A stretch of 64,000 nucleotides of DNA from Hymenobacter sp. 15J16-1T3B (GTDB lineage Bacteria > Bacteroidota > Bacteroidia > Cytophagales > Hymenobacteraceae). Of the stretch, positions 42,537 through 52,212 are shown piece after piece. The notes below the pieces were generated by a model. That model was given only the letters and a program-made list of their open reading frames with translations. It made no database searches and was not told the DNA's origin. Location: positions 36,022 through 100,021 of the forward strand of contig NZ_JAJFAV010000021.1 of the NCBI RefSeq assembly GCF_020711235.1. Direction: 5' to 3'. Position 1 is the stretch's first letter. Every line of letters starts with the position of its first letter. Made by a program: the position numbers and the translations under genes.

Positions 42537-44210
42537 ATGCTCCGCGCAATAGTTACTCCTTGGCGCCAAGCTATCCTGGCGCTCTTGCTTGCTATGCCCC
42601 GGCTGCTGGCGGCTCAGACCTGGCAATGGGCCGAAGCGCCTGCGCCAAGCGCCATTCCCGGCCTGAGCCTGACGGCCCTCGACGCGGCCGGTAATCTGGT
42701 GGTGGCCGGGCGTTTCGCCGGCACGCTGATTCTGGGTTCGGACACGCTGCGCACCCCGGGCGACCGGGACGTGTTCGTGGCGCGGCGCAGCCCCAGCGGC
42801 CAATGGTTGCGGGCCTACCAGGCCGGCGGGCCCGGGCACGAGGCGCCGGCTGGCCTGGCCCTCGATGCGGCCGGCAACATCATCATTGCCGGCACTTTTT
42901 CGAATGCGAGCAGCACCACGTTCGGGCCGTTCACCTTGCCGAACGCCGGCCAACCGAACACCCCAGACCTTTTCGTGGCCCGCCTAAGCCCGGCCGGTCA
43001 GTGGACGCAGGCGGTGCGCGCCGGCGGTAGCGGCGCGGAAACCATTGCGGGCCTCGCCCTGGACGCCAGCGGCAATGCGGTGGTAGCAGGCTCCTTCGGG
43101 CTCGACAACTCGCCCGCCGTTTTCGGGTCCTTCTCGTTGGCCAGCAACGGCGCCGAGGATGTATTCGTGGCCCGCCTGAACGCCGCTGGTCAGTGGACGC
43201 AGGCGGTATCGGGCGGCGGCTCGGGGTCCAAAGTGGTTCGTGGCTTGCACGTCGACGCGGCGGGCACGGCCACCGTACTGGGCGCCTTCAACAGCCCCAG
43301 CATCGCATTTGGCGCCATTACCCTCACCAGCCTGCCGCCGCTCAGCGGCTTTAGCTTCCAATACGACGTCTTCGTAGCCCGTCTGAACGCCGCGGGCCAA
43401 TGGACGCAGGCTGTGCGCGGCGGCGGCTCAGGCTCCGAGTCGCCCCTGGCACTGGCCGTCGACGCCGGCGGCACGGCCACCGTGGCGGGTTCCTACCAAG
43501 CCCCCAGCTCCACCTTCGGCGCCACCACCCTGACCACCACTGGGCTGGCCGACGTGTTTGTGGCGCGTTTGAGCCCGGCTGGCGTCTGGACGCAAGCGGC
43601 CGGCGGCGGCAGCACCAACGACGACAACGCCTTGGCGGTAGCAGTCGATGGCAACGGCAACGCCTTTGTGGCCGGCTCCTTCCGGGGGCCTACGGCCAGC
43701 TTCGGCCCGGCCACGCTCCCCAACGCCGCCCCAAATACCGACGACTTGTTCGTGGCCCGCCTGAACGCGGCCGGGCAGTGGACGCAGGCGGTGGGCGCGG
43801 GCGGACCGGGCGTGGAGTACGGCTTTAAAGTACAACTGCTGCCCGGCGGCGACTTACTCCTGGCCGGCGATTATACCGGCGCGGCGGTGTTCGGCAGCAC
43901 CACGTTGCCGATGCCCGGTATGTTTTCGGCGGGGTTTCTGGCGCGGCTGTCGGGGCAGGCGCTGCCCGCGCGCAGCGGCCAGCCGGCACTGGGGCTGGCC
44001 CCCAACCCGGCCCATACCACCGCTCACCTGACGCTGGCAGCCGCAACAACGCCCCGCACCCTGCTGCTGCTCGATGCCTACGGTCGTACCGTGCGGCAGC
44101 AACCCGTCGCGGCCGGTGCTACCAGCGCGACGCTCGGCGTGCAGGGCCTGGCGCCGGGGTTCTACCTGGTCCGGTGCGGCGACGCCAACAGCCGCTTGCT
44201 GGTGGAGTAA
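42537..44210 (+). CDS. T9SS-secreted beta-propeller repeat protein
   Basis: 557 residues. The signal peptide ends RLLAAQ, before TWQWAEAPAP. About seven repeats of roughly 55-60 residues follow, each with a GLALDAAGN-type strand, a VVAGSF-type strand, an F-G-x-x-x-L-x-N segment, DVFVARLNAAGQWTQAV and Gly-rich turns, the style of SBBP/seven-bladed propeller repeats. The C-terminal ~75 residues (LGLAPNPAHTTAHLTL to SRLLVE) are a T9SS type A sorting domain. It should be exported and surface anchored or released. It is paralogous to three other genes in this locus. Confidence 0.88.
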   Translation: MLRAIVTPWRQAILALLLAMPRLLAAQTWQWAEAPAPSAIPGLSLTALDAAGNLVVAGRFAGTLILGSDTLRTPGDRDVFVARRSPSGQWLRAYQAGGPGHEAPAGLALDAAGNIIIAGTFSNASSTTFGPFTLPNAGQPNTPDLFVARLSPAGQWTQAVRAGGSGAETIAGLALDASGNAVVAGSFGLDNSPAVFGSFSLASNGAEDVFVARLNAAGQWTQAVSGGGSGSKVVRGLHVDAAGTATVLGAFNSPSIAFGAITLTSLPPLSGFSFQYDVFVARLNAAGQWTQAVRGGGSGSESPLALAVDAGGTATVAGSYQAPSSTFGATTLTTTGLADVFVARLSPAGVWTQAAGGGSTNDDNALAVAVDGNGNAFVAGSFRGPTASFGPATLPNAAPNTDDLFVARLNAAGQWTQAVGAGGPGVEYGFKVQLLPGGDLLLAGDYTGAAVFGSTTLPMPGMFSAGFLARLSGQALPARSGQPALGLAPNPAHTTAHLTLAAATTPRTLLLLDAYGRTVRQQPVAAGATSATLGVQGLAPGFYLVRCGDANSRLLVE

Positions 44211-44231
44211 TTCGTACTTACCTCCTGCTTG

Positions 44232-44264
44232 AAGCCGCTTTCCGCGCTGGGAAGCGGCTTTTTT
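44232..44264 (+). terminator. Terminator of the 557-residue protein gene
   Basis: AAGCCGCTT (44232-44240) pairs with AAGCGGCTT (44252-44260), followed by TTTT. Confidence 0.88.
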
Positions 44265-44789
44265 GCGGCCGCTCATCTCGCCTCCGCTTGAGGCTCATTG
44301 CCAGATGGTCTGGACCTTGACCTGCGCTTTGCCAACTCAAAGTACGGCCGCCAGTGCGGCAGCTGCTCGGTGTTTGTTCCGCTGCAGCGCGTTTGCGGAG
44401 GGACGGCCCGTAGCGAAGCGGTGCAAGCGGAGCTGTACGGTAGCACGCTCTGGATTGCGTGGAAGTTGGAGTTAATTGGCGCTTCTTCCTTTTCCAAATG
44501 CCCCGTTACTGCCGAGCGGGGCGCATGATTTGTATAACCCTAGTGCTGAATCACTAAGGGCCGCTTCTATGGAAAAAATCCAATAAATTATATTGTTTTT
44601 AAGACAGAATTTAGTTAGAACATTTGGTATACCTAATTTAATCATGAAGATTGGGACAGTCTGCGACTACCACTCCTTGCCGCAAGTGGGGCTGCGTCCG
44701 CCGGTGCCGGTCATTCCGCCTACGCCCAGGTACGACGTTGTGCATCTCAGCTACAAAACCACACCTCGTTTTTGTTGCTTCCCCTCCTT
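44265..44789. other. 525-bp intergenic region, partly AT-rich
   Basis: No convincing gene. Small frames here on both strands have unnatural composition. The first half is GC-rich with no recognised feature. From about 44530 to 44660 the DNA turns distinctly AT-rich (TTATATTGTTTTTAAG and similar), unusual for this window, and probably holds the promoter or a binding region for the LuxR-type gene that starts at 44790. Confidence 0.6.
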
Positions 44790-45524
44790 ATGTCCCATTC
44801 CGATTCTTCCGCTCCCCTGCTCGTGCCCCCTACCGAGCAGCACCCTGCTACGGCCCAACAGCAGGCGCGCATGGCCGCCGCCGTGGCAGAAATTGCGGCT
44901 ACGGCTGACTTGCATCCCGGCGTTATCATCATTGCCAATCTGTTGGTCGACCGCGTGGAATACATGTCGCGGCGCGGCCTGACGGAACTGCGGACCACCC
45001 TGCCCGAGCTGCAGGCACTGGGCCCCGGCTACTGGGAAAAGTACTTCAACCCCACCGACTCCGCGGACCTGTTGCCCAAGGTGTACGAGATGATTCAGAA
45101 CCCGGACCCGTGGGCCTCGGTGAGCATCTTTCAGCAGGTGCGCACCGCTCCGGACGGCGGCTACGTGTGGCACCTGAGCGCCACGCGGGTGCTGCTGCGC
45201 GACGAGCCTACTGGCCAGCCGCTGCTGCTGGTCACGTCTTCCGTGCCCATCGACCCGCTGCACCACGTCACCCACAAGGTGAGCCGGCTGCTGGAAGAAA
45301 ACAATTTTCTGCGCCAGAACGCCCCGCGCTTTGCCACGCTCACCGCCCGCGAGCGGGAAGTGCTGCGCTTATTGGCCCTGGGCCACAGCGCGCCCGAAAT
45401 TGCGGCGACGCTGCACATTTCTCCGCAAACGGCCGAAACGCACCGGCGCAATTTGCGCCAGAAGCTCGGCGCGGATTCGGTATTTGAGCTCAGCCAGTAC
45501 GCACGGGCCTTCGACCTGATCTAG
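44790..45524 (+). CDS. LuxR-family transcriptional regulator with PAS-like N-terminus
   Basis: 244 residues. The N-terminal 160 residues look like a PAS-type sensor domain (YMSRRGLTELRTTLPELQAL, GGYVWHLSATRVLLRDEP). The C-terminal HTH is LTAREREVLRLLALGHSAPEIAATLHISPQTAETHRRNLRQ, given here as the classic LuxR/GerE pattern. The start at 44790 (MSHSDSSAPL) follows an AT-rich upstream region. It sits between the T9SS protein genes and is a candidate regulator of them, based only on position. Confidence 0.88.
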   Translation: MSHSDSSAPLLVPPTEQHPATAQQQARMAAAVAEIAATADLHPGVIIIANLLVDRVEYMSRRGLTELRTTLPELQALGPGYWEKYFNPTDSADLLPKVYEMIQNPDPWASVSIFQQVRTAPDGGYVWHLSATRVLLRDEPTGQPLLLVTSSVPIDPLHHVTHKVSRLLEENNFLRQNAPRFATLTAREREVLRLLALGHSAPEIAATLHISPQTAETHRRNLRQKLGADSVFELSQYARAFDLI

Positions 45525-45630
45525 GCATGGTCCGCTGGTGGCGGCCCGGAAATACCTACTTCCAGGTATTGTGCTATGACAGGAATCGGTAGGAACTTTG
45601 AGGTTTCGTATCCTCACTTTTCCACCGCCT

Positions 45631-48600
45631 ATGTACAACTTTACCCGGATAGTGCGCCGTACCGGCGTGCCGTTATGGCCCGCGTTATTTGCCCCGTGGC
45701 TACTGGCCGTGCCGGCCGCGGCTCAAACAGCGCCGACCTGGCAGCAGGCGTTCAGCGGCAACGCTTTACAGCCGACCAGCTACGAAGCCAATTCGGAAAT
45801 CAGAGCTACGGCCGCCGACGGGGCGGGCAACATCTACGTGGTGGGCCGCGTCTCCGGCGACGCCACGTTCGGCAGCATTCGACTGCCTTCATCTGGTGGC
45901 AACGTTATGTTTCTGGCGAAGTGGAGCACCCTTACCAACAGCTGGGTGTGGGCCATCCGTAGCAGCGACGCCTGGCCGCAGGCCATTGCCGTGAGCGGCA
46001 GCAGCGTGTACGTGACGGGCTTCTACCAAGGAGCTACCTGCACCTTCGGCGCCACCACGCTCACCAACCCCAGCACGTCCACCCAGTCCTCGAACGAGTT
46101 TTTCGTGGCCAAGTGGACCGACAACGGCAGCAGCGCCACCGGCAACTGGGCCTACCAGGGCACCAGCTCCGGCCAAGACCAAGGCAATGGCATTGCCGTG
46201 AGCGGCAGCAGCGTGTACGTGACGGGCAGTTTCTCCACCCTGGGCAGCCCTTTTACGGTAGCGGGCACCACCCTGACGCCGTCCTACACAAACGAGGCCC
46301 TGTTCACGGCCAAATACACCGACAACGGCGCAACCGCAACGGGCAACTGGGCGGCCGCCTCCAGCGGGGCTTCCAGTGCTAAGCCGGGCGTTGCCAAAGG
46401 CAAGGCCATTGCCGTCAGCGGCAGCAACGTGTACATCACGGGCGAAGCCGCGGGCGACATCGTGGCGGGTGGCACCCTGCTGCGAACCGGCCAGCAGGGC
46501 CAGTCGGGCTCTGCGACCGATATTATCCTGGCCAAGTACACCGACAACGGCTCCTCGGCTACGGGCGCGTGGGGCCTGCGCGGCGGGGGCGACTACTACG
46601 ACACCGGCAACGGCGTGGCCGTGGACGGCAGCAGCGTGTACATCACGGGTGAATACATCCACAGCGTCGGCACTAGCGTCAACAATGCCTCCGTTATCGG
46701 CGGCATGGCCATGCCCGCGCCCGGCTTTGGCGGCTCCAGCCAGCTGTTCGTGGCCAAGTTCACCGACAACGGTGCCGGCACGACCAGCAACTGGCTGCGC
46801 GTGAGCAGTAGCTCCGGCTCCGCAAGCAACCCCAACTCCAGCGCCAATGCCTCCGGCAACGCCATCACCACCAGCGGCGGCGACGTGTACGTGGTGGGTG
46901 AGTATTACGGCACGACGGCCCAAATCGGCTCCACCAACCTACCCAGCACGGGCGGCAACGGCGCCGACGACGCGTTCGTGGTTAAGTACACGGCCAGCGG
47001 CAGCGAGGGTTGGGTGAAAAGCGCCGGCAGCAGCGGCAGCGGCAACGGGGACCGTGGCAACGGCGTGGCTGTGAGCGGCAACAGCGTATTTGCCGGCCTT
47101 TACATCGAGAATAACGGCACTTTCAACACCACGCCGGTAACCTTGACGCCTAGGCTCGTGGGCGTGCTGGGCCAGCTGGCCACAAGCGACGGTAGCTGGC
47201 AGCGGGCCGAGTTTCCGCTGTCGGGCGGGCGCTCCATTACGCGGGCCACGGCTACCGATGCCGCCGGCAACGTGTTCGTAACCGGCAGCTTCAGCGGCAG
47301 CATGGGCTTCGGCAGCACGGTATTGTCGGCGCTGGGTTCGGGTAGCTCGGGCTCCGATATCTTCCTGGCCAAGTGGAGCCCCAGCACCAACACCTGGGCG
47401 TGGGCGGTACGCGGCGGCGGCTTGGGCCTTGATGTGGCCACTGGTCTTGCCGTGAGCGGCAACAACGTGTACGTAACCGGCTCGTTTGAAGGCACCGCCA
47501 CCAGTCCGGCCACAATGGCCGGCACGGCCCTAACCAGCGCCGGCGGCACCGATGTATTCGTGGCCAAGTACACCGACAACGGCAGCACGGCTACCGGCAA
47601 CTGGGCCGTGGCCGGTGGCGGTACCGGCGCCGACGCGGGCACGGGCATTGCCGCCAGCGGCAGCGCCCTCTACGTATCGGGCAGCTTCACCAGCAACACC
47701 AGCGCCACCATTGCGGGCACGCCCCTGGCCGGCGCCGGCGGCACCGATGCCTTCGTGGCCAAATGGACCGACAACGGCAGCAGCGCCGCGGCCGGCTGGG
47801 CCGTGGCCGGCGGCGGCACCGGCACCGACGCGGGCGCCGCAGTAGCCGTGAATGGCTCCAGCGTGTACCTGACGGGCAGCTTTACCAGTGCTACCGGCGC
47901 CAGCATTGCCGGCACGGCACTGGCGGGCGCCGGCGGCACGGATATGTTCGTGGCCAAATTTACCGACAACGGCAGCAGCGCCGCGGCCGGCTGGGCCGCC
48001 AGCGGTGGCGGCCCGAACGCCGACGCGGGCACGGGCATTGCCGCCAGCGGCAGCGCCGTGTACGCGGTGGGGCAGGTGTGGGCCAGCAGCAACGCCACCA
48101 TTGCGGGCACTGCTATTCCCAACGCGGGTAACCACCAGATGTTCGTGGCCAAGTACACCGACAACGGCGCTACGGGCAGCGGCACCTGGCTGAAAACCGG
48201 CGGCGGCACCGACGACGACGGTGCCCTGGCCGTGGCTGTCAGCGGCAGCAACGTGTACGTGACGGGCCGTTTCAGCAGCAACACCAGCGCCACCATTGCG
48301 GGTACGGCGCTGGCCGGCTCGTCCAGCCCCTACAACTACGAAAACTTCAGCGACGACGTGTTCCTGGCGAAGTACGTCGACGCGGGCGCCACCGCCACCG
48401 ACGGCGGCGCGGTGAGCGGCGGCGGCCCGGGCATGGATGCGGGACGCGCAGTGGCCGTGGGCGGCAGCTACGTGTACGTAGTCGGCGAGGTCATGCCTAG
48501 CACCACCGCCCCGACCACCTTCGGCAGCAGCTCGCTGACGAACCCTACGGGCATCGAAATCAATTTTCTGGGCCAGATCCGGGTGGGCACCACGCCCACC

Positions 48601-51600
48601 ATCACCAGCTTCACCCCGGCCAGCGGCTCGGTGGGCACCAGCGTAGTGCTTACTGGTACGGGCTTCACGGGTGCTACAACCGTGAGCTTCAACGGTACGG
48701 CTGCCAGCGGCTTTACCGTTAATTCGGATACGCAGATTACCGTGAGTGTGCCCACGGGCGCCACCACGGGTGCTATCAGCCTAAGCACGCCTAGCGGCAC
48801 GGCCAGCACCGCTGGTAGCTTCGTAGTGACGCTGCCCGTGCCCTGCACGGCCCAGGTCACGGTAACGCCGACCGGACCGGTGAGCTTGCCCGGCGGGGGC
48901 AGCGTCACGCTCACGGCGCAAGCTGTGGAGCCGGCTTTCAACGCGGCCGGCTTTACTGGGTTGGTTTATGCCGCGCTACGGCTGCCCAACGGGCAGGTGC
49001 TGGTAGGCGGAAGCTTCCAGGCCTACAACGGCGTGAACGTGCCGCGGGGTCTTATCCGCCTCAATGCCGATGGAAGCCGGGACCTGAGCTTCAACGGGAC
49101 CAACTCCGGTTTTGACAACGGGATTGTGCGGAGCATAGCGGTTCAGGCAGACGGCAAAATACTGGTGGCCGGAGATATAAACTCGTATAACAACGCTGCT
49201 ACGCCCTGGGGCGTCATCCGTCTTAACGACGATGGAAGCCGCGACACCGGCTTCAACGGCTCCAATGCCGGGTTCAATGTGGCTGGTGGAAACGTACTAA
49301 GTGTAGCCTTGCAGTCGGATGGCAAAGTATTGGTGGGCGGTAACTTTATCACCTACAACGCGGTGAGCGTACCGCGCGGCGTGGTCCGGCTGAACACTGA
49401 CGGTAGCCGCGACACTTCTTTCAACGGCAGCAACTCCGGCGTTAATGGTGGAACGGTGAACACGTTGGCCGTGCAGCCCGATGGCAAAATCCTGATCGGC
49501 GGGATTATCTTCGACTACAACGGCGAAGAACCATCCGGTACCATCATTGAACAGGTGCCCAACGGGCTTATCCGGCTTAACCCTAACGGCAGCCGCGATG
49601 CTACCTTCAACGCTTATATCGGGGTAAACGCCGGGTTCAACCGCGATGTGATTTCGCTGGCGTTGCAGCCCGATGGGAAAGTGTTGGTCGGCGGTGCATT
49701 TTCTATTTACAACAACGCCGACGTACCCGATGGCCTCGTGCGCCTCAATGCCAACGGCAGCTACGATGCAAGCTTCAACGGCGCCAATGTAGGTACCGCT
49801 GGTTTCACGATGACCCCTGGACAGGTAGCGGTTGGCCAAGTGTTTGCGCTGGCGTTGCAGGCCGATGGCAAAGTGCTGGTGGGTGGGGCGTTTAGAGATT
49901 ACAACAAAGTCGAAGAAACGACCCCCACGCAGCCGGTACCCGACCACCTCGTTCGACTGAATGCGGACGGAAGCCGCGACGTGAGTTTCAACGGCTCAAA
50001 CGGCGGCTTGGATAACTACGTGTACGCGCTGGACCTGCTGACCAGTGGCAGAGTACTAGTAGGAGGCTTTTTCACGGCCTACAACGGCAACGCCGCTACG
50101 CCCGATTACCTGTTCGCCCTCAACGCCGATGGCAGTCGGAACACTGCCGCCACGCCCGTTGCCGGCGCCACCTACACCTGGACGCCCGGCAACACCACCG
50201 GCCCCACGCTCACGGTGACGCAGGCGGGGAGCTATACGGCCACGGCCAGCTACGGCAGCGGTTGCACTGTCACCTCGGCCCCGGTGCAGGTAACGTCTTC
50301 GCTGGCCGACTTGACCGTCAGCACCGCGCAGAACATCAGCGGCTCGTACAACAACGTGACCATCACCGGCACGGGCGCCGCCACGCTCAGCGGCCCGCTC
50401 GCGGTGAGTGGCACGCTGACGGTGCAGAGCGGCGGCGTGCTCACCACCAACTGCCAGGCCCTGACCGGCAGCGGCAGCTTCGCCCTGCCGGCGGGCGCCA
50501 CGCTCAGCATCTGCGACGCGGCCGGCATCACCCTTTCGGGCGCCACGGGCGCCGTGCAGCTGACGGGCACCCGCTCCTTTAGCTCCGACGCCAGCTACGT
50601 GTACAACGGCTCGGTGGCGCAAGTAACCGGCAGCGGCCTGCCCGCTCAGGTGCGCAACCTGACGGTCAACAACGCCGCCGGCGTAACCTTGAGCCAGCCG
50701 CTCGGCCTAAGCCAGGTGCTGACGCTGACCACCGGCAACCTGAACACCAACGGCCAGGCGCTGACTCTGCTTTCCTCGGCGGCCAGCACGGCCCTGGTGG
50801 TCAATACCAACGGCGTGGTCAACGGTACGGCTACCGTGCAGCGCTACATCAGCCCGGCCCTGAACCCGGGCACCGGCTACCGCCACCTCGCGGCCCCGGT
50901 GGCCAGCACCACGGTGGCGGACCTGGCCACCAGCGGGTTTGCGCCCGTGGTGAACCCGGCCTACAACACCTCGGCTACGCCCAACCAGGTGACGCCCTTC
51001 CCGACGGTATTCGGCTACGACCCGGCGCGGCAGGCCACCAGCCCCGCCACCGGGTACAGCACCTTCGACAAAGGCTGGGTGTCGCCCGCGACGCTGACCG
51101 ATGCGCTGCAGCCGGGCCGCGGCTACACCGTGAACCTGCCGGCGGCGCAAACCGTCGACTTCGTGGGCCAGCTCAACACCGGCACCCTGCCGCTGAGCTT
51201 CGCGCGCGGCGCCGGGGCCGACGCCGGCTGGCAGCTGGTGGGCAACCCCTACCCCGCCCCGCTCGACTGGAGCCGCGTGCCGTCTGCCGACCGCAGCGGC
51301 CTGACCGGGGCCATGCACGTGTTTGAAAGCACCGGTCCGTACGTGGGCCGCTACCGCAGCTACGTCAACGGCGTGGGCAACCCCATCGTACCGCTGGGCC
51401 AGGGCTTCTTCGTGCGCGTTGCTGACTCCGCAGCCACGGGCCGCCTCACGCTGCGCGACGGGCACCGCCTGACCGCCCCCGACGCCACGCCCCTGCTGCG
51501 CGGCACGGCCGACCTGCGTCCGCAGCTCGAACTGCAGCTGCTGGGGGCCGGCACGGCCGATGCGACCTACGTGTACGTTGAAGCCGGCGCCACCAGCGGC

Positions 51601-52212
51601 GTCGACGCCGAGTACGACGCGCTCAAGCTGCCGAACAGCACCGGCCTGAGCCTCGCCTCCCTGGCGGGCAGCCGTCCGCTGGCCATATCGGGCCTGCCGC
51701 TGCTGACGGGGGCTACCGTGGTGCCGCTGCACGTGGCCGTGCCCCGCGCCGGCACCTACGCGCTGCAAGCCGCCCAGCTGCTGAACCTTGCGTCCGGCAC
51801 TCAGGTGTACCTGCACGATGCCCTCACCGGTCAAGACGTCAGCCTGCAGCCGCTGACCAGCTACTCCTTCGTACACGACGGCCTAGCGGCCACCGGCCGC
51901 TTCAGCCTGATGTTCCGCCCCAGCGGCGTGACGGCCACGGCCAGCGCCCGGCAGGCCGACCAGCTCAGCGTATTCCCCAACCCGACGACGGGCTCGTTTA
52001 CGCTGCGCCTCGCGGCCGCGGTGCCTGGCCAGCAGGCCGACGCCACGCTGTACAATGCGCTGGGCCAAGTGGTACGCCGCCAGCCGGTATCGGTGCTGGC
52101 GACCGGGCTGCAGGCCGAATTCAGCGCTGCCGGGCTGCCGGTGGGCGTGTACACCCTGCGCCTGACGCTGGCCGATGGCACCTTCCTTACCAAACGTCTT
52201 ATCAAGCAATGA
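45631..52212 (+). CDS. Giant T9SS-secreted mosaic repeat protein
   Basis: 2193 residues. Signal peptide ends VPAAAQ. Residues about 35-985 are some 13-15 beta-propeller repeats of about 60-65 residues (FVAKYTDNGS, AVSGSSVYVTGSF). About 987-1070 is an IPT/TIG domain (SFTPASGSVGTSVVLTGTGF). About 1108-1506 are seven delta-60 repeats (ALQPDGKVLVGGAF, RLNADGSRD-SFNG). About 1556-1725 is beta-helix-like adhesin sequence. A T9SS type A sorting domain (LSVFPNPTTGSFTL) begins near 2112 and ends KRLIKQ. It is likely surface-exposed. The start at 45631 begins the signal peptide. It overlaps the next gene by 4 bp. Confidence 0.9.
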   Translation: MYNFTRIVRRTGVPLWPALFAPWLLAVPAAAQTAPTWQQAFSGNALQPTSYEANSEIRATAADGAGNIYVVGRVSGDATFGSIRLPSSGGNVMFLAKWSTLTNSWVWAIRSSDAWPQAIAVSGSSVYVTGFYQGATCTFGATTLTNPSTSTQSSNEFFVAKWTDNGSSATGNWAYQGTSSGQDQGNGIAVSGSSVYVTGSFSTLGSPFTVAGTTLTPSYTNEALFTAKYTDNGATATGNWAAASSGASSAKPGVAKGKAIAVSGSNVYITGEAAGDIVAGGTLLRTGQQGQSGSATDIILAKYTDNGSSATGAWGLRGGGDYYDTGNGVAVDGSSVYITGEYIHSVGTSVNNASVIGGMAMPAPGFGGSSQLFVAKFTDNGAGTTSNWLRVSSSSGSASNPNSSANASGNAITTSGGDVYVVGEYYGTTAQIGSTNLPSTGGNGADDAFVVKYTASGSEGWVKSAGSSGSGNGDRGNGVAVSGNSVFAGLYIENNGTFNTTPVTLTPRLVGVLGQLATSDGSWQRAEFPLSGGRSITRATATDAAGNVFVTGSFSGSMGFGSTVLSALGSGSSGSDIFLAKWSPSTNTWAWAVRGGGLGLDVATGLAVSGNNVYVTGSFEGTATSPATMAGTALTSAGGTDVFVAKYTDNGSTATGNWAVAGGGTGADAGTGIAASGSALYVSGSFTSNTSATIAGTPLAGAGGTDAFVAKWTDNGSSAAAGWAVAGGGTGTDAGAAVAVNGSSVYLTGSFTSATGASIAGTALAGAGGTDMFVAKFTDNGSSAAAGWAASGGGPNADAGTGIAASGSAVYAVGQVWASSNATIAGTAIPNAGNHQMFVAKYTDNGATGSGTWLKTGGGTDDDGALAVAVSGSNVYVTGRFSSNTSATIAGTALAGSSSPYNYENFSDDVFLAKYVDAGATATDGGAVSGGGPGMDAGRAVAVGGSYVYVVGEVMPSTTAPTTFGSSSLTNPTGIEINFLGQIRVGTTPTITSFTPASGSVGTSVVLTGTGFTGATTVSFNGTAASGFTVNSDTQITVSVPTGATTGAISLSTPSGTASTAGSFVVTLPVPCTAQVTVTPTGPVSLPGGGSVTLTAQAVEPAFNAAGFTGLVYAALRLPNGQVLVGGSFQAYNGVNVPRGLIRLNADGSRDLSFNGTNSGFDNGIVRSIAVQADGKILVAGDINSYNNAATPWGVIRLNDDGSRDTGFNGSNAGFNVAGGNVLSVALQSDGKVLVGGNFITYNAVSVPRGVVRLNTDGSRDTSFNGSNSGVNGGTVNTLAVQPDGKILIGGIIFDYNGEEPSGTIIEQVPNGLIRLNPNGSRDATFNAYIGVNAGFNRDVISLALQPDGKVLVGGAFSIYNNADVPDGLVRLNANGSYDASFNGANVGTAGFTMTPGQVAVGQVFALALQADGKVLVGGAFRDYNKVEETTPTQPVPDHLVRLNADGSRDVSFNGSNGGLDNYVYALDLLTSGRVLVGGFFTAYNGNAATPDYLFALNADGSRNTAATPVAGATYTWTPGNTTGPTLTVTQAGSYTATASYGSGCTVTSAPVQVTSSLADLTVSTAQNISGSYNNVTITGTGAATLSGPLAVSGTLTVQSGGVLTTNCQALTGSGSFALPAGATLSICDAAGITLSGATGAVQLTGTRSFSSDASYVYNGSVAQVTGSGLPAQVRNLTVNNAAGVTLSQPLGLSQVLTLTTGNLNTNGQALTLLSSAASTALVVNTNGVVNGTATVQRYISPALNPGTGYRHLAAPVASTTVADLATSGFAPVVNPAYNTSATPNQVTPFPTVFGYDPARQATSPATGYSTFDKGWVSPATLTDALQPGRGYTVNLPAAQTVDFVGQLNTGTLPLSFARGAGADAGWQLVGNPYPAPLDWSRVPSADRSGLTGAMHVFESTGPYVGRYRSYVNGVGNPIVPLGQGFFVRVADSAATGRLTLRDGHRLTAPDATPLLRGTADLRPQLELQLLGAGTADATYVYVEAGATSGVDAEYDALKLPNSTGLSLASLAGSRPLAISGLPLLTGATVVPLHVAVPRAGTYALQAAQLLNLASGTQVYLHDALTGQDVSLQPLTSYSFVHDGLAATGRFSLMFRPSGVTATASARQADQLSVFPNPTTGSFTLRLAAAVPGQQADATLYNALGQVVRRQPVSVLATGLQAEFSAAGLPVGVYTLRLTLADGTFLTKRLIKQ
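47540..48130 (+). repeat. Three near-identical tandem ~195-bp coding repeats
   Basis: Within the giant gene, consecutive units of about 195 bp repeat TTCGTGGCCAA, GACAACGGCAGCAGCGCC and ACGCGGGC blocks with few changes. They encode the same propeller unit (DNGSSAAAGWAVAGGGTG). High DNA identity points to recent duplication or gene conversion. Confidence 0.8.
48955..50150 (+). repeat. Delta-60 repeat block with lower GC than its flanks
   Basis: Seven repeats of about 165 bp encode the delta-60 pattern (LQ-DGKVLVGG-F--YN ... RLN-DGSRD--FNG). Codons such as AAA, TAT, ATA and TTG are visibly more frequent than in the propeller blocks on either side. Confidence 0.78.

Noticed and set aside
44298..44528. 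Small frames on both strands downstream of the first T9SS gene
   Set aside because: Neither has a plausible start, a promoter match, or natural composition. Reported as intergenic.
50707..51876. 389-codon minus-strand frame in the giant T9SS gene
   Set aside because: It lies entirely inside the reading frame of the 2193-residue protein and has no recognisable domain.
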